A DNA stretch of 64,000 nt, from assembly GCA_902580565.1 (NCBI GenBank), contig CACHLD010000001.1, forward strand, positions 78,705 through 142,704, in the 5' to 3' direction. Source of the DNA: an uncultured Pelagibacteraceae bacterium. Its GTDB lineage: Bacteria > Pseudomonadota > Alphaproteobacteria > Pelagibacterales > Pelagibacteraceae. The notes beneath the pieces are model-generated. The model had not been told where the DNA came from, ran no database searches, and saw nothing but the letters and a program-made list of their open reading frames with translations. The translations under genes and the position numbers were made by a program. Positions 18,295 through 27,534 of this stretch are shown piece after piece. The number at the start of each line of letters is the position of its first letter. The stretch's first letter is position 1.

Positions 18295-19302
18295 ATGAGC
18301 AATCTTAGAAAAAAGTTAATTAGTAAAAATGATTCTTGTAAGTCTATCTGGTTTATGAGACAAGCAGGTCGGTACTTGCCTGAATTTCGAGAAATTAGAA
18401 AAAAAAACAAAGATTTTATTGAGTTATGTCTTAATAGTGAATTAAGTTCACAAATTACTTTACAACCTATTAAAAGATTTGATTTAGACTCTGCAATTAT
18501 TTTTTCTGATATTTTAATGACACCTTATGCACTAGGCCAAGAAGTAAAGTTCATAAAAGATAAGGGACCTAAAATTAGCGAGTTTAATATTGAGTCCTTT
18601 TTAGATAAGAATGAAAAGGGTTTTACTCAAAAATTAAATCCAGTTTATAAAGCAATTGAAAAAACTAGAAATAATTTAGAAAAAAATAAATCTCTAATAG
18701 CCTTTATAGGTGCTCCTTGGACATTATTAGTTTACATGTTGAATATGAAAAATAGCAAGTCTGTTATAGATATAAAGAGGCTCGAAAAAGAAAAAGATAA
18801 GATAAAAATAATTATCAAGAATTTAATTAATTTTTTATGTATTCACATTAGAAATCAAATAGATGCGGGAGCAGATGTAATTCAGATATTTGACTCTTGG
18901 GCCGGCTTAATACCTAAGGAAAAAATTAAAGACTACTGCTATTACCCTAATGCAAAAATAATAGAATTCTGTAAGAAAGAAAAAATTCCTAACATTTGCT
19001 TTCCAAAAGGAATAAACGAAAAATATGAGGAATTTAATCAAATAGTAAAACCTGATGGAATTAATATAGACTATCAAATAGACCCTGCGTGGGCAAAAAA
19101 AAAGCTCAAAAATGTTGTTATACAAGGGGGCTTAGACCCAAAAATATTATTAAAATCAGATAAAGAAATGTTCCAAGAAGCGACAAAATACATTCAAACA
19201 TTTAAAGCCTCTCCTTACATTTTTAACTTAGGTCATGGTTTACTTCCTGAAACAGATCCTGATAGAGTAAAAAAGCTAATTAAATTTTATAGGGATAATT
19301 AA
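18295..19302 (+). CDS. hemE: Uroporphyrinogen decarboxylase HemE
   Basis: Converts uroporphyrinogen III to coproporphyrinogen III in heme synthesis. The N-terminal signature WFMRQAGRYLPEFR (from about residue 19) and the FSDILMTPYALGQ block holding the active-site Asp are present, as are DVIQIFDSWAGLIP and GHGLLPETDPDRV near the end. Length 335 is standard. It overlaps hemH by one base and heads the hemE-hemH-hemJ-rho series, which is the alphaproteobacterial order. Confidence 0.97.
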   Translation: MSNLRKKLISKNDSCKSIWFMRQAGRYLPEFREIRKKNKDFIELCLNSELSSQITLQPIKRFDLDSAIIFSDILMTPYALGQEVKFIKDKGPKISEFNIESFLDKNEKGFTQKLNPVYKAIEKTRNNLEKNKSLIAFIGAPWTLLVYMLNMKNSKSVIDIKRLEKEKDKIKIIIKNLINFLCIHIRNQIDAGADVIQIFDSWAGLIPKEKIKDYCYYPNAKIIEFCKKEKIPNICFPKGINEKYEEFNQIVKPDGINIDYQIDPAWAKKKLKNVVIQGGLDPKILLKSDKEMFQEATKYIQTFKASPYIFNLGHGLLPETDPDRVKKLIKFYRDN

Positions 19303-20294
19303 TGGATAAAAATCATCCAGAGGTAAAATTTGGTAAAACAGGGGTGCTGTTAATAAATTTAGGCACACCAGACTCCACAAACTGGTGGGATATTAGGAAA
19401 TATTTAAAAGAATTTCTCTCAGATAAAAGAGTAATAGAAGTTAATCCATTAATATGGCAGATAATTTTAAATTTATTCATTTTAACTTTTAGACCATCTA
19501 AAACAGCCCATGCTTATAAAAAGATATGGAGAAAAGAAACCAATGAGTCTCCTTTATTATTTTTTACAAGAAGCCAGTCGGCCAAGCTCAATGAAAGAAT
19601 AGGTAATAAAAAAACAATTATTGATTTTGCAATGAGATATGGGAACCCTAGCATTAAATCTAGGTTAAATTTACTTAAAGATCAAGGATGTGAGAACATT
19701 GTCATACTTCCTCTTTACCCTCAATACGCCTCTGCCACAACGGCTACGGTTTGTGACGAAGTTTACAGATCGTTAATGAAAATGAGATGGCAGCCAAGTT
19801 TACAAATTATTCCTCATTATGAAAGTGAGCCGTTGTATATTGAAGCCCTAATAACCAGCATTAAAAAAAAGATTGAGGAAATAGATTGGAAACCGGACTT
19901 AATAATTTCTTCATATCATGGAATCCCAAAATCTTATTTTGATAAAGGAGATCCTTATCATTGTTATTGTCAAAAAACGACTAGATTAATGAAAGAAAAG
20001 TTTAAAGAAATAGATATTCAAACTACATTTCAATCAAGATTTGGACCACAAGAGTGGCTTACACCATACACAGATAAAACTTTAGAGAGTCTACCCGGCA
20101 AAGGAATAAAAAATCTACTAGTTATATGCCCTGGTTTTGCTTCTGATTGTGTTGAAACCTTAGAGGAAATAAATATTCAAGGCAAAGAAAGTTTTTTAGA
20201 AAAAGGAGGAAAAAACTTTGATTTAATTCCTTGTTTAAACGACAGTACCAATCACATAGAATTGTTTGAAAAATTGGTAAAAAAATATTTATAG
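19302..20294 (+). CDS. hemH: Ferrochelatase HemH
   Basis: Inserts ferrous iron into protoporphyrin IX. The opening LLINLGTPDSTNWWDIRKYL and RVIEVNPLIWQ are typical, the catalytic His lies in IISSYHGIPKSYFDKGDPYH, and the acidic site in PGFASDCVETLEEINI. The FQSRFGPQEWLTPYTD signature is exact for the family. Length 330 is standard and there is no C-terminal extension. It shares a transcript with hemE and hemJ. Confidence 0.97.
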   Translation: MDKNHPEVKFGKTGVLLINLGTPDSTNWWDIRKYLKEFLSDKRVIEVNPLIWQIILNLFILTFRPSKTAHAYKKIWRKETNESPLLFFTRSQSAKLNERIGNKKTIIDFAMRYGNPSIKSRLNLLKDQGCENIVILPLYPQYASATTATVCDEVYRSLMKMRWQPSLQIIPHYESEPLYIEALITSIKKKIEEIDWKPDLIISSYHGIPKSYFDKGDPYHCYCQKTTRLMKEKFKEIDIQTTFQSRFGPQEWLTPYTDKTLESLPGKGIKNLLVICPGFASDCVETLEEINIQGKESFLEKGGKNFDLIPCLNDSTNHIELFEKLVKKYL

Positions 20295-20295
20295 A

Positions 20296-20727
20296 ATGAA
20301 TCTTTACTTATTATATAAATCTCTTCATTTAATTGCTGTTATATCTTGGATGGCTGGTCTTTTATATCTACCTAGGATATTTGTTTATCATTCAGAATCG
20401 GATAGTGATTCACAGAAAAAAGTTTTTAAGGTAATGGAAAAGAAACTTTATAATTACATCATGATGCCAGCAATGTTACTTTCATGGTTATTTGGAGTTT
20501 TATTAATTCACAGTCTTGGTCTATCAGTTTTTACTGAACTGTGGATGCAGATAAAAGTTATTGCTGTAGTAATCTTAACTTATTATCATTTTACTTTAGG
20601 CAAATATCTTAACAATTTTGCTTTAGATAATAATCAAAAAACCTCCAAATTCTTTAGAATTTACAACGAAATACCTACAATTATACTAATAGTGGTAATA
20701 TTTGTGGTTATATTTAAACCATTATAA
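20296..20727 (+). CDS. hemJ: Protoporphyrinogen oxidase HemJ (UPF0093)
   Basis: Membrane protoporphyrinogen IX oxidase used in place of HemG or HemY by most alphaproteobacteria. The 143-residue protein has four predicted membrane helices and the family motif LHLIAVISWMAGLLYLPRIF with the conserved His, followed by a short polar loop and KLYNYIMMPAMLLSW. It lies 1 nt after hemH, which uses its product, consistent with a shared heme operon. Confidence 0.93.
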   Translation: MNLYLLYKSLHLIAVISWMAGLLYLPRIFVYHSESDSDSQKKVFKVMEKKLYNYIMMPAMLLSWLFGVLLIHSLGLSVFTELWMQIKVIAVVILTYYHFTLGKYLNNFALDNNQKTSKFFRIYNEIPTIILIVVIFVVIFKPL

Positions 20728-20792
20728 TTAAGGGTTGAAATTTTTAAAAAAACCCCTATATTTTTATTACATTCCTCAACAACAATAATCAC

Positions 20793-22067
20793 ATGAACTT
20801 ACAAGAATTAAAGCAAAAAAATCCTGCAGAGCTAATTAGTGAAGCCGAAAAACTCGGAATAGAAAATCCCAGCACACTAAGAAAACAAGAAATACTATTT
20901 GCTATATTAAAGAAACTTGCCGAAAAAAATGAGCAAATAACCGCCACAGGGGTACTAGAAGTTTTGCAAGATGGTTTTGGATTTCTAAGAGCAATAGAGT
21001 CGAATTACCTGCCAGGTCCTGATGATATCTACGTAAGTCCTAGTCAAATAAGAAGGTTTGGTTTACGAACCGGTGACTCAGTTGAAGGTGAAATTAGAGG
21101 ACCAAAAGATGCAGAAAGATATTTCGCATTGTTGAAAGTCAATAAAATAAATTTTGATGATCCCGAAAAAGGAAAAAATAAAATTGCTTTTGACAACTTG
21201 ACACCTCTTTATCCGAACGAAAGGATAAAGTTAGAAGTTGAGGTTAATAAAGTAGAAAAAAAACCTGATAATACCGCTCGACTTATTGATTTAGTTAGTC
21301 CCATTGGTAAAGGACAGAGATCGTTGATTGTATCACCGCCACGAGCAGGTAAAACAATCATACTTCAGAATATAGCTCAATCAATAACAGCAAATCATCC
21401 AGAATGTTATTTAATGGTTCTTCTTATCGATGAAAGACCAGAAGAAGTAACTGATATGCAGCGTTCAGTAAAAGGCGAGGTTGTTGCTTCTACTTTCGAT
21501 GAACCTGCTTCTAGACACGTCGCTGTAGCAGAAATGGTAATTGAAAAAGCTAAAAGACTTGTAGAACATAAAAAAGATGTAGTTATACTTCTTGATTCCA
21601 TTACTAGATTGGGGAGGGCTTATAATGCTGTCATACCAAGCTCGGGTAAAGTTTTAACTGGGGGTGTAGACGCAAATGCCCTTCAAAGGCCAAAGAGATT
21701 TTTTGGTGCGGCAAGAAATGTTGAAGAGGGCGGTTCATTAACAATCATATCTACTGCTTTGATAGATACCGGCAGCAGGATGGACGAGGTAATATTCGAA
21801 GAGTTTAAAGGAACAGGAAATTCTGAGTTAATTTTAGATAGAAAGGTTGCTGATAAAAGAATTTACCCAGCTTTAGATATTACCAGATCTGGAACAAGAA
21901 GAGAAGAATTGCTTTTCGAAAAAGATGATTTAACTAAAATGAATGTGCTTAGAAGAATTATTAGCCCTATGGGTACGATGGACGGTATAGAATTTTTAAT
22001 TTCTAAACTTAAAAATACGAAGAACAATGCTGATTTTTTTGACTCAATGAATAAATCAGCAAATTAA
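20793..22067 (+). CDS. rho: Transcription termination factor Rho
   Basis: RecA-like RNA translocase for factor-dependent termination. The N-terminal RNA-binding domain shows [15 protein letters not shown] (RNP1-like), followed by Walker A PRAGKT at residues 183-188, Walker B and Q-loop region [14 protein letters not shown], and the R-loop/secondary site [20 protein letters not shown]. Length 424 is standard without insertions. A weak GGGTT/AACCC inverted repeat lies in the 65-nt leader (20732-20755), too poor to call an attenuator. It is convergent with the LON-domain gene. Confidence 0.97.
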   Translation: MNLQELKQKNPAELISEAEKLGIENPSTLRKQEILFAILKKLAEKNEQITATGVLEVLQDGFGFLRAIESNYLPGPDDIYVSPSQIRRFGLRTGDSVEGEIRGPKDAERYFALLKVNKINFDDPEKGKNKIAFDNLTPLYPNERIKLEVEVNKVEKKPDNTARLIDLVSPIGKGQRSLIVSPPRAGKTIILQNIAQSITANHPECYLMVLLIDERPEEVTDMQRSVKGEVVASTFDEPASRHVAVAEMVIEKAKRLVEHKKDVVILLDSITRLGRAYNAVIPSSGKVLTGGVDANALQRPKRFFGAARNVEEGGSLTIISTALIDTGSRMDEVIFEEFKGTGNSELILDRKVADKRIYPALDITRSGTRREELLFEKDDLTKMNVLRRIISPMGTMDGIEFLISKLKNTKNNADFFDSMNKSAN

Positions 22068-22075
22068 TCTTTTTT

Positions 22076-22693
22076 TTATTGAATAGTTCGACTATCGAAA
22101 CGTGTTTCATGTAAATAAAATTTCATTATATCTTCAAGAGACTTTGCCTTTTCTTTTAAAGATATTGACTCAAGTAATTTTTGTTTTTCCTCATTTGTTA
22201 TTGGAGCTATCATAGAAAGAGTATTAATTCTTTGAGCAATATCTAACTTCTTAAACTCCCTCCAATTTAACAGTAGTCCATTTTTCTTGAAGAAAATTTC
22301 AGCTCTTTCTATTAAAGTTTCCATATTAATTTCTTCTATTTGAGTTTTTAGATCTGAGCTAAATTTCTTATAATCTACTTTAAATTCTCGATATAACTTA
22401 AAGTTCTTTTTTTCCTCTAATATTTCGAATCTAGTAATACCAGTTAAATTTATTAATATTCTACCATCTTGACTTTTTTTAAACTCACTAATTTTTCCTA
22501 AACAACCCACTTTATATAAATCTTTACCACCTTTTTTTTCTTGTATCATACCCATTAATTTATCTTTATTAATTACATCATTAACTAAATCAAGGTATCT
22601 TTGTTCGAATATATTAAGTGGTAAATTTGTTTTGGGAAAATAAATTACACCACTTAAAGGAAATACTGGTATTTGATCTGGAAATTGCTTCAT
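22076..22693 (-). CDS. LON substrate-binding (PUA-like) domain protein
   Basis: A 205-residue protein consisting of the N-terminal domain of Lon protease without ATPase or peptidase parts. The typical opening is IPVFPLSGVIYFPKTNLPLN followed by IFEQRYLDLVNDVI, and GRILINLTGITRFEI is the family's central strand block. The C-terminal half is helical. Stand-alone proteins of this kind are common in alphaproteobacteria, but their role is unknown; binding of protein substrates is suggested only by homology with Lon. It converges on rho and reads away from tRNA-Gly. Confidence 0.85.
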   Translation of the reverse strand: MKQFPDQIPVFPLSGVIYFPKTNLPLNIFEQRYLDLVNDVINKDKLMGMIQEKKGGKDLYKVGCLGKISEFKKSQDGRILINLTGITRFEILEEKKNFKLYREFKVDYKKFSSDLKTQIEEINMETLIERAEIFFKKNGLLLNWREFKKLDIAQRINTLSMIAPITNEEKQKLLESISLKEKAKSLEDIMKFYLHETRFDSRTIQ

Positions 22694-22748
22694 AAGACGA
22701 AACTATATTAGAAATTTTTAATTTACGAAAGTGACATTTTATTTAAGG

Positions 22749-22778
22749 TTGACCTAACAGAAAGCATTATACTATACT
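22749..22778 (+). promoter_or_regulatory. Sigma-70-type promoter of tRNA-Gly
   Basis: TTGACC at 22749-22754 and TATACT at 22773-22778 are separated by 18 nt and placed so that transcription would begin about 5 nt before the tRNA's first base at 22790. A second overlapping TATACT at 22768-22773 would leave only 13 nt of spacing. This is one of the best promoter matches in the window. Confidence 0.6.
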
Positions 22779-22789
22779 AATCAAAATAT

Positions 22790-22864
22790 GCGGGCATAGC
22801 TCAGTGGTAGAGCGTCTCGTTGCCAACGAGAAGGTCGAGGGTTCAAGTCCCTTTGCCCGCTCCA
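22790..22864 (+). tRNA. tRNA-Gly (anticodon GCC)
   Basis: The only tRNA in the window. The acceptor stem GCGGGCA pairs exactly with TGCCCGC (22854-22860), followed by discriminator T and an encoded CCA (22862-22864). The D arm contains GCTCAGTGGTAGAGC. The anticodon stem TCTCG/CGAGA encloses the loop TTGCCAA with anticodon GCC at 22822-22824. The T arm has GAGGGTTCAAGTCCCT. It decodes GGC and GGU. phhB begins 11 nt after the CCA, so the two are probably transcribed together and separated by tRNA 3' processing. Confidence 0.98.
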
Positions 22865-22875
22865 AAAATGAAATT

Positions 22876-23211
22876 ATGACTGATCTTGCTAACAAAAATT
22901 GTATTCCTTGTGAAGGAGGTATTCCAGCTTTTGACATAAGTGAAATTCATAAATACCTAAAAAAAATCAATAATTGGGAAGTTATTCAGAATAAAGAGAA
23001 AAATTATTACATAGAAAAACAATTTAAATTTAAAGACTATATATCAAGTGAAAATTTTGTTCTAGAAGTTGGAAAGATTGCTGAGCAAGAAGGTCATCAT
23101 CCCGATATCTCATTTGGATGGGGTTATGCAAAAATCAAAATTTCAACTCATGCCATTAAAGGTTTGGCAGAAAGCGATTTTATTTTAGCAGCAAAAATTG
23201 ATAAAATTTAG
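22876..23211 (+). CDS. phhB: Pterin-4a-carbinolamine dehydratase (PhhB)
   Basis: Dehydrates 4a-hydroxytetrahydrobiopterin to regenerate the pterin cofactor. The ATG at 22876 gives 111 residues, the normal size; the frame is open further upstream only because it reads through the tRNA. The active-site motif EGHHPDISFGWGYAKI and the later STHAIKGLAESDF are diagnostic. No aromatic amino-acid hydroxylase is in the window, so its physiological partner is not evident; in some bacteria the protein serves other pterin-linked roles. A 3-codon mini-ORF (22868-22879) overlaps its start. Confidence 0.93.
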   Translation: MTDLANKNCIPCEGGIPAFDISEIHKYLKKINNWEVIQNKEKNYYIEKQFKFKDYISSENFVLEVGKIAEQEGHHPDISFGWGYAKIKISTHAIKGLAESDFILAAKIDKI

Positions 23212-24762
23212 CTAGTGATTGAAATGCCTAGTACCAGTAAAGACCATTTTTATTTTTGCATTATTCGCTGCTTTAATTACTTCTTTATCTCTTATTGATC
23301 CACCGGGTTGAACAATAGTTTTTACTCCGCAATTTATTAAGGTCTTTATACCGTCCGCAAAAGGAAAAAAAGCGTCGGATGCAGCTACAGAATTTAACAG
23401 TTTTGACGGCTGGAATTTTTTTGCTTTTTGAGCAGCTATTTTACAACTATCTAGTCTGTTTTGTTGTCCAGCGCCTATACCAATAGTAGATTGATCTTTC
23501 GTAATCACGATGGCATTTGATTTGACAAACTTACAAATTCTAAAAGCAAATTCTATTTCTTTGATTTCCTTCTGGGTAGGTTTGATTTTTGTTACGAACT
23601 TTAATTTTTTTCTATCAAAAACAATCGAGTCATTTTCCTGAAGCAAAAATGAATTATCAAATAATTTAATTTTTGTTTTATAATTTTCATTCATTTTAGA
23701 AATATCGATTATTCTCATATTTTTCTTTTTCTTCATTAATTTCAAGGCATTATTATCAAATCCTTTTGCCATAATTACTTCAAAAAAAGTTCTATTTATC
23801 TCTGAGGCAACTTTAAGATTTATCTTAAAATTACAGGCCACTATACCTCCAAATGCACTTATAGGATCGCTTGCTTGAGAATTTTTAAAAGATAATAAAG
23901 TTGACTTATTTGAAGCTACGCCACATGGATTTGCATGCTTTACAATGACAGTCGTTGGAATTTTTTTTTCGGAAAATAGAATATCAAGAGCTGCAAAAAT
24001 ATCATTATAGTTATTATAACTTAGTTCTTTTCCATTTATTTTATTGAGACCTAGACTATCCTTTTTTAAATCGTTTATATAAATCGCACTTTCTTGGTGC
24101 GGATTTTCTCCATATCTAAGTTTCTCCAATTTTTTTCCAGAAATAGTTTTTTTCTCAGGAAATTTTATCCCAAGTTTAGTGTTAAACCATTCTGAAACAA
24201 TAGAGTCATAGTATGAAGTAAGCCCAAATGCTTTACTAGCCATTTTTTCTCGAAAATTAATATTAGTTTTTCCTTTATTTTTTTTAAGCTCTTTAATTAG
24301 ACTCAAATAGTCATTCTTACCAGTTATCACGACAACGTCTTTAAAATTTTTTGCTGCAGCTCGAACTAATGTAGGACCTCCAATGTCTATATTTTCAATT
24401 ATCTTTCTTTGATCTTTATTATTCTTCAATGTTTCTTGGAAAGGGTAGAAATTTACAATTATTAGATCTATTGGCTTGAATTTTTTTTTTTTCATTTGAA
24501 TTAAGTGATGTCTTTTAGATCTATTAAAAAGTATTCCAGAATGTATTTTAGGATGCAACGTTTTAACTCTTCCGTCTAACATTTCATTAAATTCAGTAAA
24601 ATCTGATATTTCTTGACATTTAAATCCTGATTTTTTTATATAATTAAATGTCCCCCCAGAACTAATGATATGAATTTTATACTTTTTTAAAATTCTTAAA
24701 ACATTGGTAAGTTCAGATTTATCAGAAACTGAAATAAGAGCATTATATATTTTTCTTTTCAT
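23212..24762 (-). CDS. purH: Bifunctional AICAR transformylase / IMP cyclohydrolase PurH
   Basis: Last two steps of IMP synthesis. The N-terminal MGS-like cyclohydrolase domain has ALISVSDKSELTNVL, SSGGTFNYIKKSGF and GRVKTLHPKIHSGIL. The transformylase domain has the catalytic Lys-His pair in VIVKHANPCGVAS, and AVASDAFFPFADGIKTL near the end. Length 516 is standard. It receives AICAR also from the HisFH reaction. It is convergent with phhB (the two abut), and follows the heparinase-like gene by 2 nt. Confidence 0.97.
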   Translation of the reverse strand: MKRKIYNALISVSDKSELTNVLRILKKYKIHIISSGGTFNYIKKSGFKCQEISDFTEFNEMLDGRVKTLHPKIHSGILFNRSKRHHLIQMKKKKFKPIDLIIVNFYPFQETLKNNKDQRKIIENIDIGGPTLVRAAAKNFKDVVVITGKNDYLSLIKELKKNKGKTNINFREKMASKAFGLTSYYDSIVSEWFNTKLGIKFPEKKTISGKKLEKLRYGENPHQESAIYINDLKKDSLGLNKINGKELSYNNYNDIFAALDILFSEKKIPTTVIVKHANPCGVASNKSTLLSFKNSQASDPISAFGGIVACNFKINLKVASEINRTFFEVIMAKGFDNNALKLMKKKKNMRIIDISKMNENYKTKIKLFDNSFLLQENDSIVFDRKKLKFVTKIKPTQKEIKEIEFAFRICKFVKSNAIVITKDQSTIGIGAGQQNRLDSCKIAAQKAKKFQPSKLLNSVAASDAFFPFADGIKTLINCGVKTIVQPGGSIRDKEVIKAANNAKIKMVFTGTRHFNH

Positions 24763-24764
24763 TT

Positions 24765-26411
24765 TTATATATTCTTTTTAATTTCCCATTGAATAGTTTT
24801 ATTATTATTAACTAGGTTACCAGAAATAGTTATACAAGTATTATCTAATATTTTATTTCCTCCCAAAAATATACTTTTTTCTAACAATAAAATTTCTTCA
24901 TAGACAGTCAAAACTAATGATTTGTTTTTAGATAGCTGTATCAAAACACTCTTTCCACCAATAGTTTTTACAGCGGATATACCTGGATATAAGTGAAATC
25001 TAAGGGCATAATTTAATGGTTTTCCGTCCTTGTTTTTTATTATTTCGTCACAGCCGAGTAAGTTATTTGTAGATTTGTCTATTGAGATTTGTCTTTTAAA
25101 TATACATCCGTAATTTTTCTCATATCCATTATGAGAAGCAACTGTCCAAACTTTTGTTTTATCCTCTTCAAAATTAAAATCAAAAACTTTAAAAGTATTT
25201 TTTATAGAATTTCCAAAGACCTTATTTATTAATTTGTTTCTCTCAAATTTTGTTACTGAAGTATCATTCAGAATTAATGTAGATTGAGCAGAAGTAAGTC
25301 GACTTAGCAATTCTGCTTTAGAGGATATATTACACCCAAAACCACAATTTGTAATAATTTTTACACCGTCTAAATAATATTCAAATGACAAAGGACCTGA
25401 TTGATAACTTTTAGAAAAGTCTTTTTTAGGTGGGTTACCAACATCAAAAAATATTTGACTATTCCTAAATCTCATTTTTTTTATCCCGCCCATTACTTTT
25501 TTTCTATCTTTTGATTTGTTATCAAGATCTTTTATAAGTTTATCTAAGTGCTCTAGATCTTCTTCGATGGCACCATTAAAAAGAGGCACCTGATCAGTTG
25601 GTGTAATTATTTCTTTTATACAGTTGAGATTTTTTTTTATAATTTCTTCTAGAAACTCTGGAACATATTTCTGAGCGTCTTGGATACATTCTTTGCATAA
25701 GATTAGATATTTTAAAAAAAAAATAAGATCACTTGGATTTCTAGTGAGAGGAAAGCCATCCTGGTCAAAAAATTCTTTTATTAACTTTTCTAATCCCTTG
25801 ATAGCTATTTTATAGTTTTCCTCATATTCCTTGAATACTAAGCCAGTTAAAAGCAATGCAGTGAGAACTTCAATTCTACTAGAGTAGTCTTTTTCAAACT
25901 TTATATTTCTTTTTAGATGATTAGCTTGAATGATTATTTGTGTTAAAAAACTCCTTTTAAATTCGAAATAACCATTATTTAAAATAATATCAGCATTTAA
26001 TATCCAGCTTATAATTCTTTTACTAAGCACTGAATTCTCCCAAATGTTTCTTTTATATTTTGGATTTTTCATCATCCAAATGCTTATTAACTTTTGTAAA
26101 GATTTTCCGTCATTCTTTCTATCAATTAGGCTAAGCCATAAAAAACTATGTAACTCTTTTTGCTCTCCTAAAGTTTTTGGTTTTATCCAGAATATGTTTG
26201 GATCTATTTCACTTATCCTAAAAGAATATTTTTTATAGTCTTTAATCGCGGATAGTAAAAAAGGATTAGGCTGAAAATAAAATTGCTGAGGAGTTTTAGA
26301 AATTAAAGATTGATTATAATAGTTAGTAGTGAAGTATATTTTTTTGAAAAATTTTATAAGACTTATTTGAATAGCTAAAAAGTAAAAGTAAATACTTTTT
26401 AAATTAGACAT
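24765..26411 (-). CDS. Heparinase II/III-like protein
   Basis: A 548-residue protein with a helical N-terminal half (an alpha/alpha toroid-like region) and a C-terminal heparinase_II_III beta-sandwich, marked by GPLSFEYYLDGVKIITNCGF and STLILNDTSVTKFE. Relatives are found beside purH and rpe/rsmB in alphaproteobacteria and are thought to act on uronic-acid-containing glycans. I see no clear signal peptide: the N-terminus (MSNLKSIYFYFLAIQISLIK) has a hydrophobic stretch that could be a membrane anchor. Substrate and activity are unproven. It runs into purH and is preceded by rpe (3 nt). Confidence 0.8.
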   Translation of the reverse strand: MSNLKSIYFYFLAIQISLIKFFKKIYFTTNYYNQSLISKTPQQFYFQPNPFLLSAIKDYKKYSFRISEIDPNIFWIKPKTLGEQKELHSFLWLSLIDRKNDGKSLQKLISIWMMKNPKYKRNIWENSVLSKRIISWILNADIILNNGYFEFKRSFLTQIIIQANHLKRNIKFEKDYSSRIEVLTALLLTGLVFKEYEENYKIAIKGLEKLIKEFFDQDGFPLTRNPSDLIFFLKYLILCKECIQDAQKYVPEFLEEIIKKNLNCIKEIITPTDQVPLFNGAIEEDLEHLDKLIKDLDNKSKDRKKVMGGIKKMRFRNSQIFFDVGNPPKKDFSKSYQSGPLSFEYYLDGVKIITNCGFGCNISSKAELLSRLTSAQSTLILNDTSVTKFERNKLINKVFGNSIKNTFKVFDFNFEEDKTKVWTVASHNGYEKNYGCIFKRQISIDKSTNNLLGCDEIIKNKDGKPLNYALRFHLYPGISAVKTIGGKSVLIQLSKNKSLVLTVYEEILLLEKSIFLGGNKILDNTCITISGNLVNNNKTIQWEIKKNI

Positions 26412-26414
26412 TAA

Positions 26415-27077
26415 TTAATTTGTTCTTAAAATTTCTATATTCTTTTTTAAGTCACCTTTGTTTTCTTTAAATATTGTAGATCCAGATACAAGTATATTTA
26501 CTCCTGCTTCTTTTGCTTTGGAGCAGTTGTCAAAATTTATCCCACCGTCCATTTCAATCTCAACTTTTAAATTTTTCTTATCTATAATTTCTTTAATTTT
26601 TTTTGTTTTGTCTAGAACTTCAGGCATGAATTTTTGACCTCCAAATCCCGGTTCGACACTCATTATTAATATTAGATCGACTTGATCAATATATTTTTCT
26701 ATTAAATCTATTTTTGATTTTGGCTTAAGAGAAATTCCAACTTTTTTCCCTTCATTTTTAATTAGATTAATCGTATTTGCAACATTTGTAGTAGCCTCTG
26801 GATGAAATGTTATTATATCCGCACCAGCATTTGAAAAATCTTTAATAAAATTATCAACTGGAGAAATCATTAAGTGAACATCAAATATTTTCTTAGTGAG
26901 GGGTCTAAGTTCTTTTATCACTTCAGGACCAATGGTTAAATTAGGAACAAAATGACCATCCATTACATCTATATGTATGTAGTCAGCTCCTGCCTTTTCA
27001 AGTGATATAACTTCTTCACCAAGTTTACTAAAATTTGCTGAAAGTATCGATGGTGATATTTTTATAGAGGTAGTCAT
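26415..27077 (-). CDS. rpe: Ribulose-phosphate 3-epimerase
   Basis: Interconverts ribulose-5-P and xylulose-5-P in the pentose phosphate pathway. TIM-barrel protein of 220 residues with ISPSILSANFSKLGEEV, the metal site in YIHIDVMDGHFVPNLTIGP, DVHLMI, and MSVEPGFGGQKFMPEVL followed by EMDGGIN. All active-site residues expected for the family are visible. It is the first gene of the leftward rpe-heparinase-purH series. Confidence 0.97.
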   Translation of the reverse strand: MTTSIKISPSILSANFSKLGEEVISLEKAGADYIHIDVMDGHFVPNLTIGPEVIKELRPLTKKIFDVHLMISPVDNFIKDFSNAGADIITFHPEATTNVANTINLIKNEGKKVGISLKPKSKIDLIEKYIDQVDLILIMSVEPGFGGQKFMPEVLDKTKKIKEIIDKKNLKVEIEMDGGINFDNCSKAKEAGVNILVSGSTIFKENKGDLKKNIEILRTN

Positions 27078-27123
27078 TATTTACTTATATTTTAATCAAC
27101 AAATTTGTCAAAAAAATAAATTG

Positions 27124-27459
27124 TTAATTAAAAAGTTGATACAGTTGTTTTGAAAAATCACTTTCCAATGGGAAAGCTAACATTCCCCACACATCGTATC
27201 CAAGAAGATATGGCATAGCATAAAATCTAAACAAATAAAAAAACCAAGCCACGTAAAGTGCAATAAAACCTCCAAATAAAAAGCTTGGAGTTATCGGTTT
27301 AAATAATTTAATAATTGGATTTGTATATTTAACAAATACTCTCATAAAAAAAAAAGTAGAGTCTTCTCTTTGAAAGATATTCATCGCAGCTCTTCCAATT
27401 AAAGTCCACATTATCATCCCGAGAATGTAATCTAAGACAATTGCCCAAGTAGGTATCAT
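27124..27459 (-). CDS. Small membrane protein, unknown; YggT-like topology
   Basis: A 111-residue protein with two to three hydrophobic segments: residues ~5-25, ~55-80 and possibly ~82-95. Between the first two lies YTNPIIKLFKPITPSFLFGG, which resembles the 'P...PIRR.IPP.GG' stretch of YggT proteins, so a distant relation to YggT is possible but not secure. I do not recognise a specific family. It stands alone on the minus strand between rpe (46-nt gap) and the terminator of the symporter operon, so it needs its own promoter in the 75-nt gap upstream. Confidence 0.65.
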   Translation of the reverse strand: MIPTWAIVLDYILGMIMWTLIGRAAMNIFQREDSTFFFMRVFVKYTNPIIKLFKPITPSFLFGGFIALYVAWFFYLFRFYAMPYLLGYDVWGMLAFPLESDFSKQLYQLFN

Positions 27460-27490
27460 TGTTGAACAATATCATTATTTAGGCAAAAAA

Positions 27491-27515
27491 AAAGGGGCGA
27501 AAAAATCGCCCCTTT
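27491..27515 (-). terminator. Rho-independent terminator of the DUF4212-symporter operon
   Basis: A perfect 10-bp stem (AAAGGGGCGA at 27491-27500 and its complement at 27506-27515) with a 5-nt loop. Read leftward, it lies 19 nt after the symporter stop and is followed by a T run, so it acts on the minus strand. The T tract on the other side (27517-27524) could also serve + strand transcripts, but no + strand gene is near. It is one of only two clear intrinsic terminators in the window. Confidence 0.9.
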
Positions 27516-27534
27516 AGTTTTTTTAAATTTATAA

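Noticed and set aside
20732..20755. GGGTT/AACCC inverted repeat in the rho leader
   Set aside because: Only 5 bp with a 14-nt loop and no following T run; not enough for a terminator or attenuator.
22804..22875. Upstream in-frame extension of phhB
   Set aside because: It reads through tRNA-Gly; the 111-aa form from ATG 22876 matches the family length and the extension has no conserved sequence.
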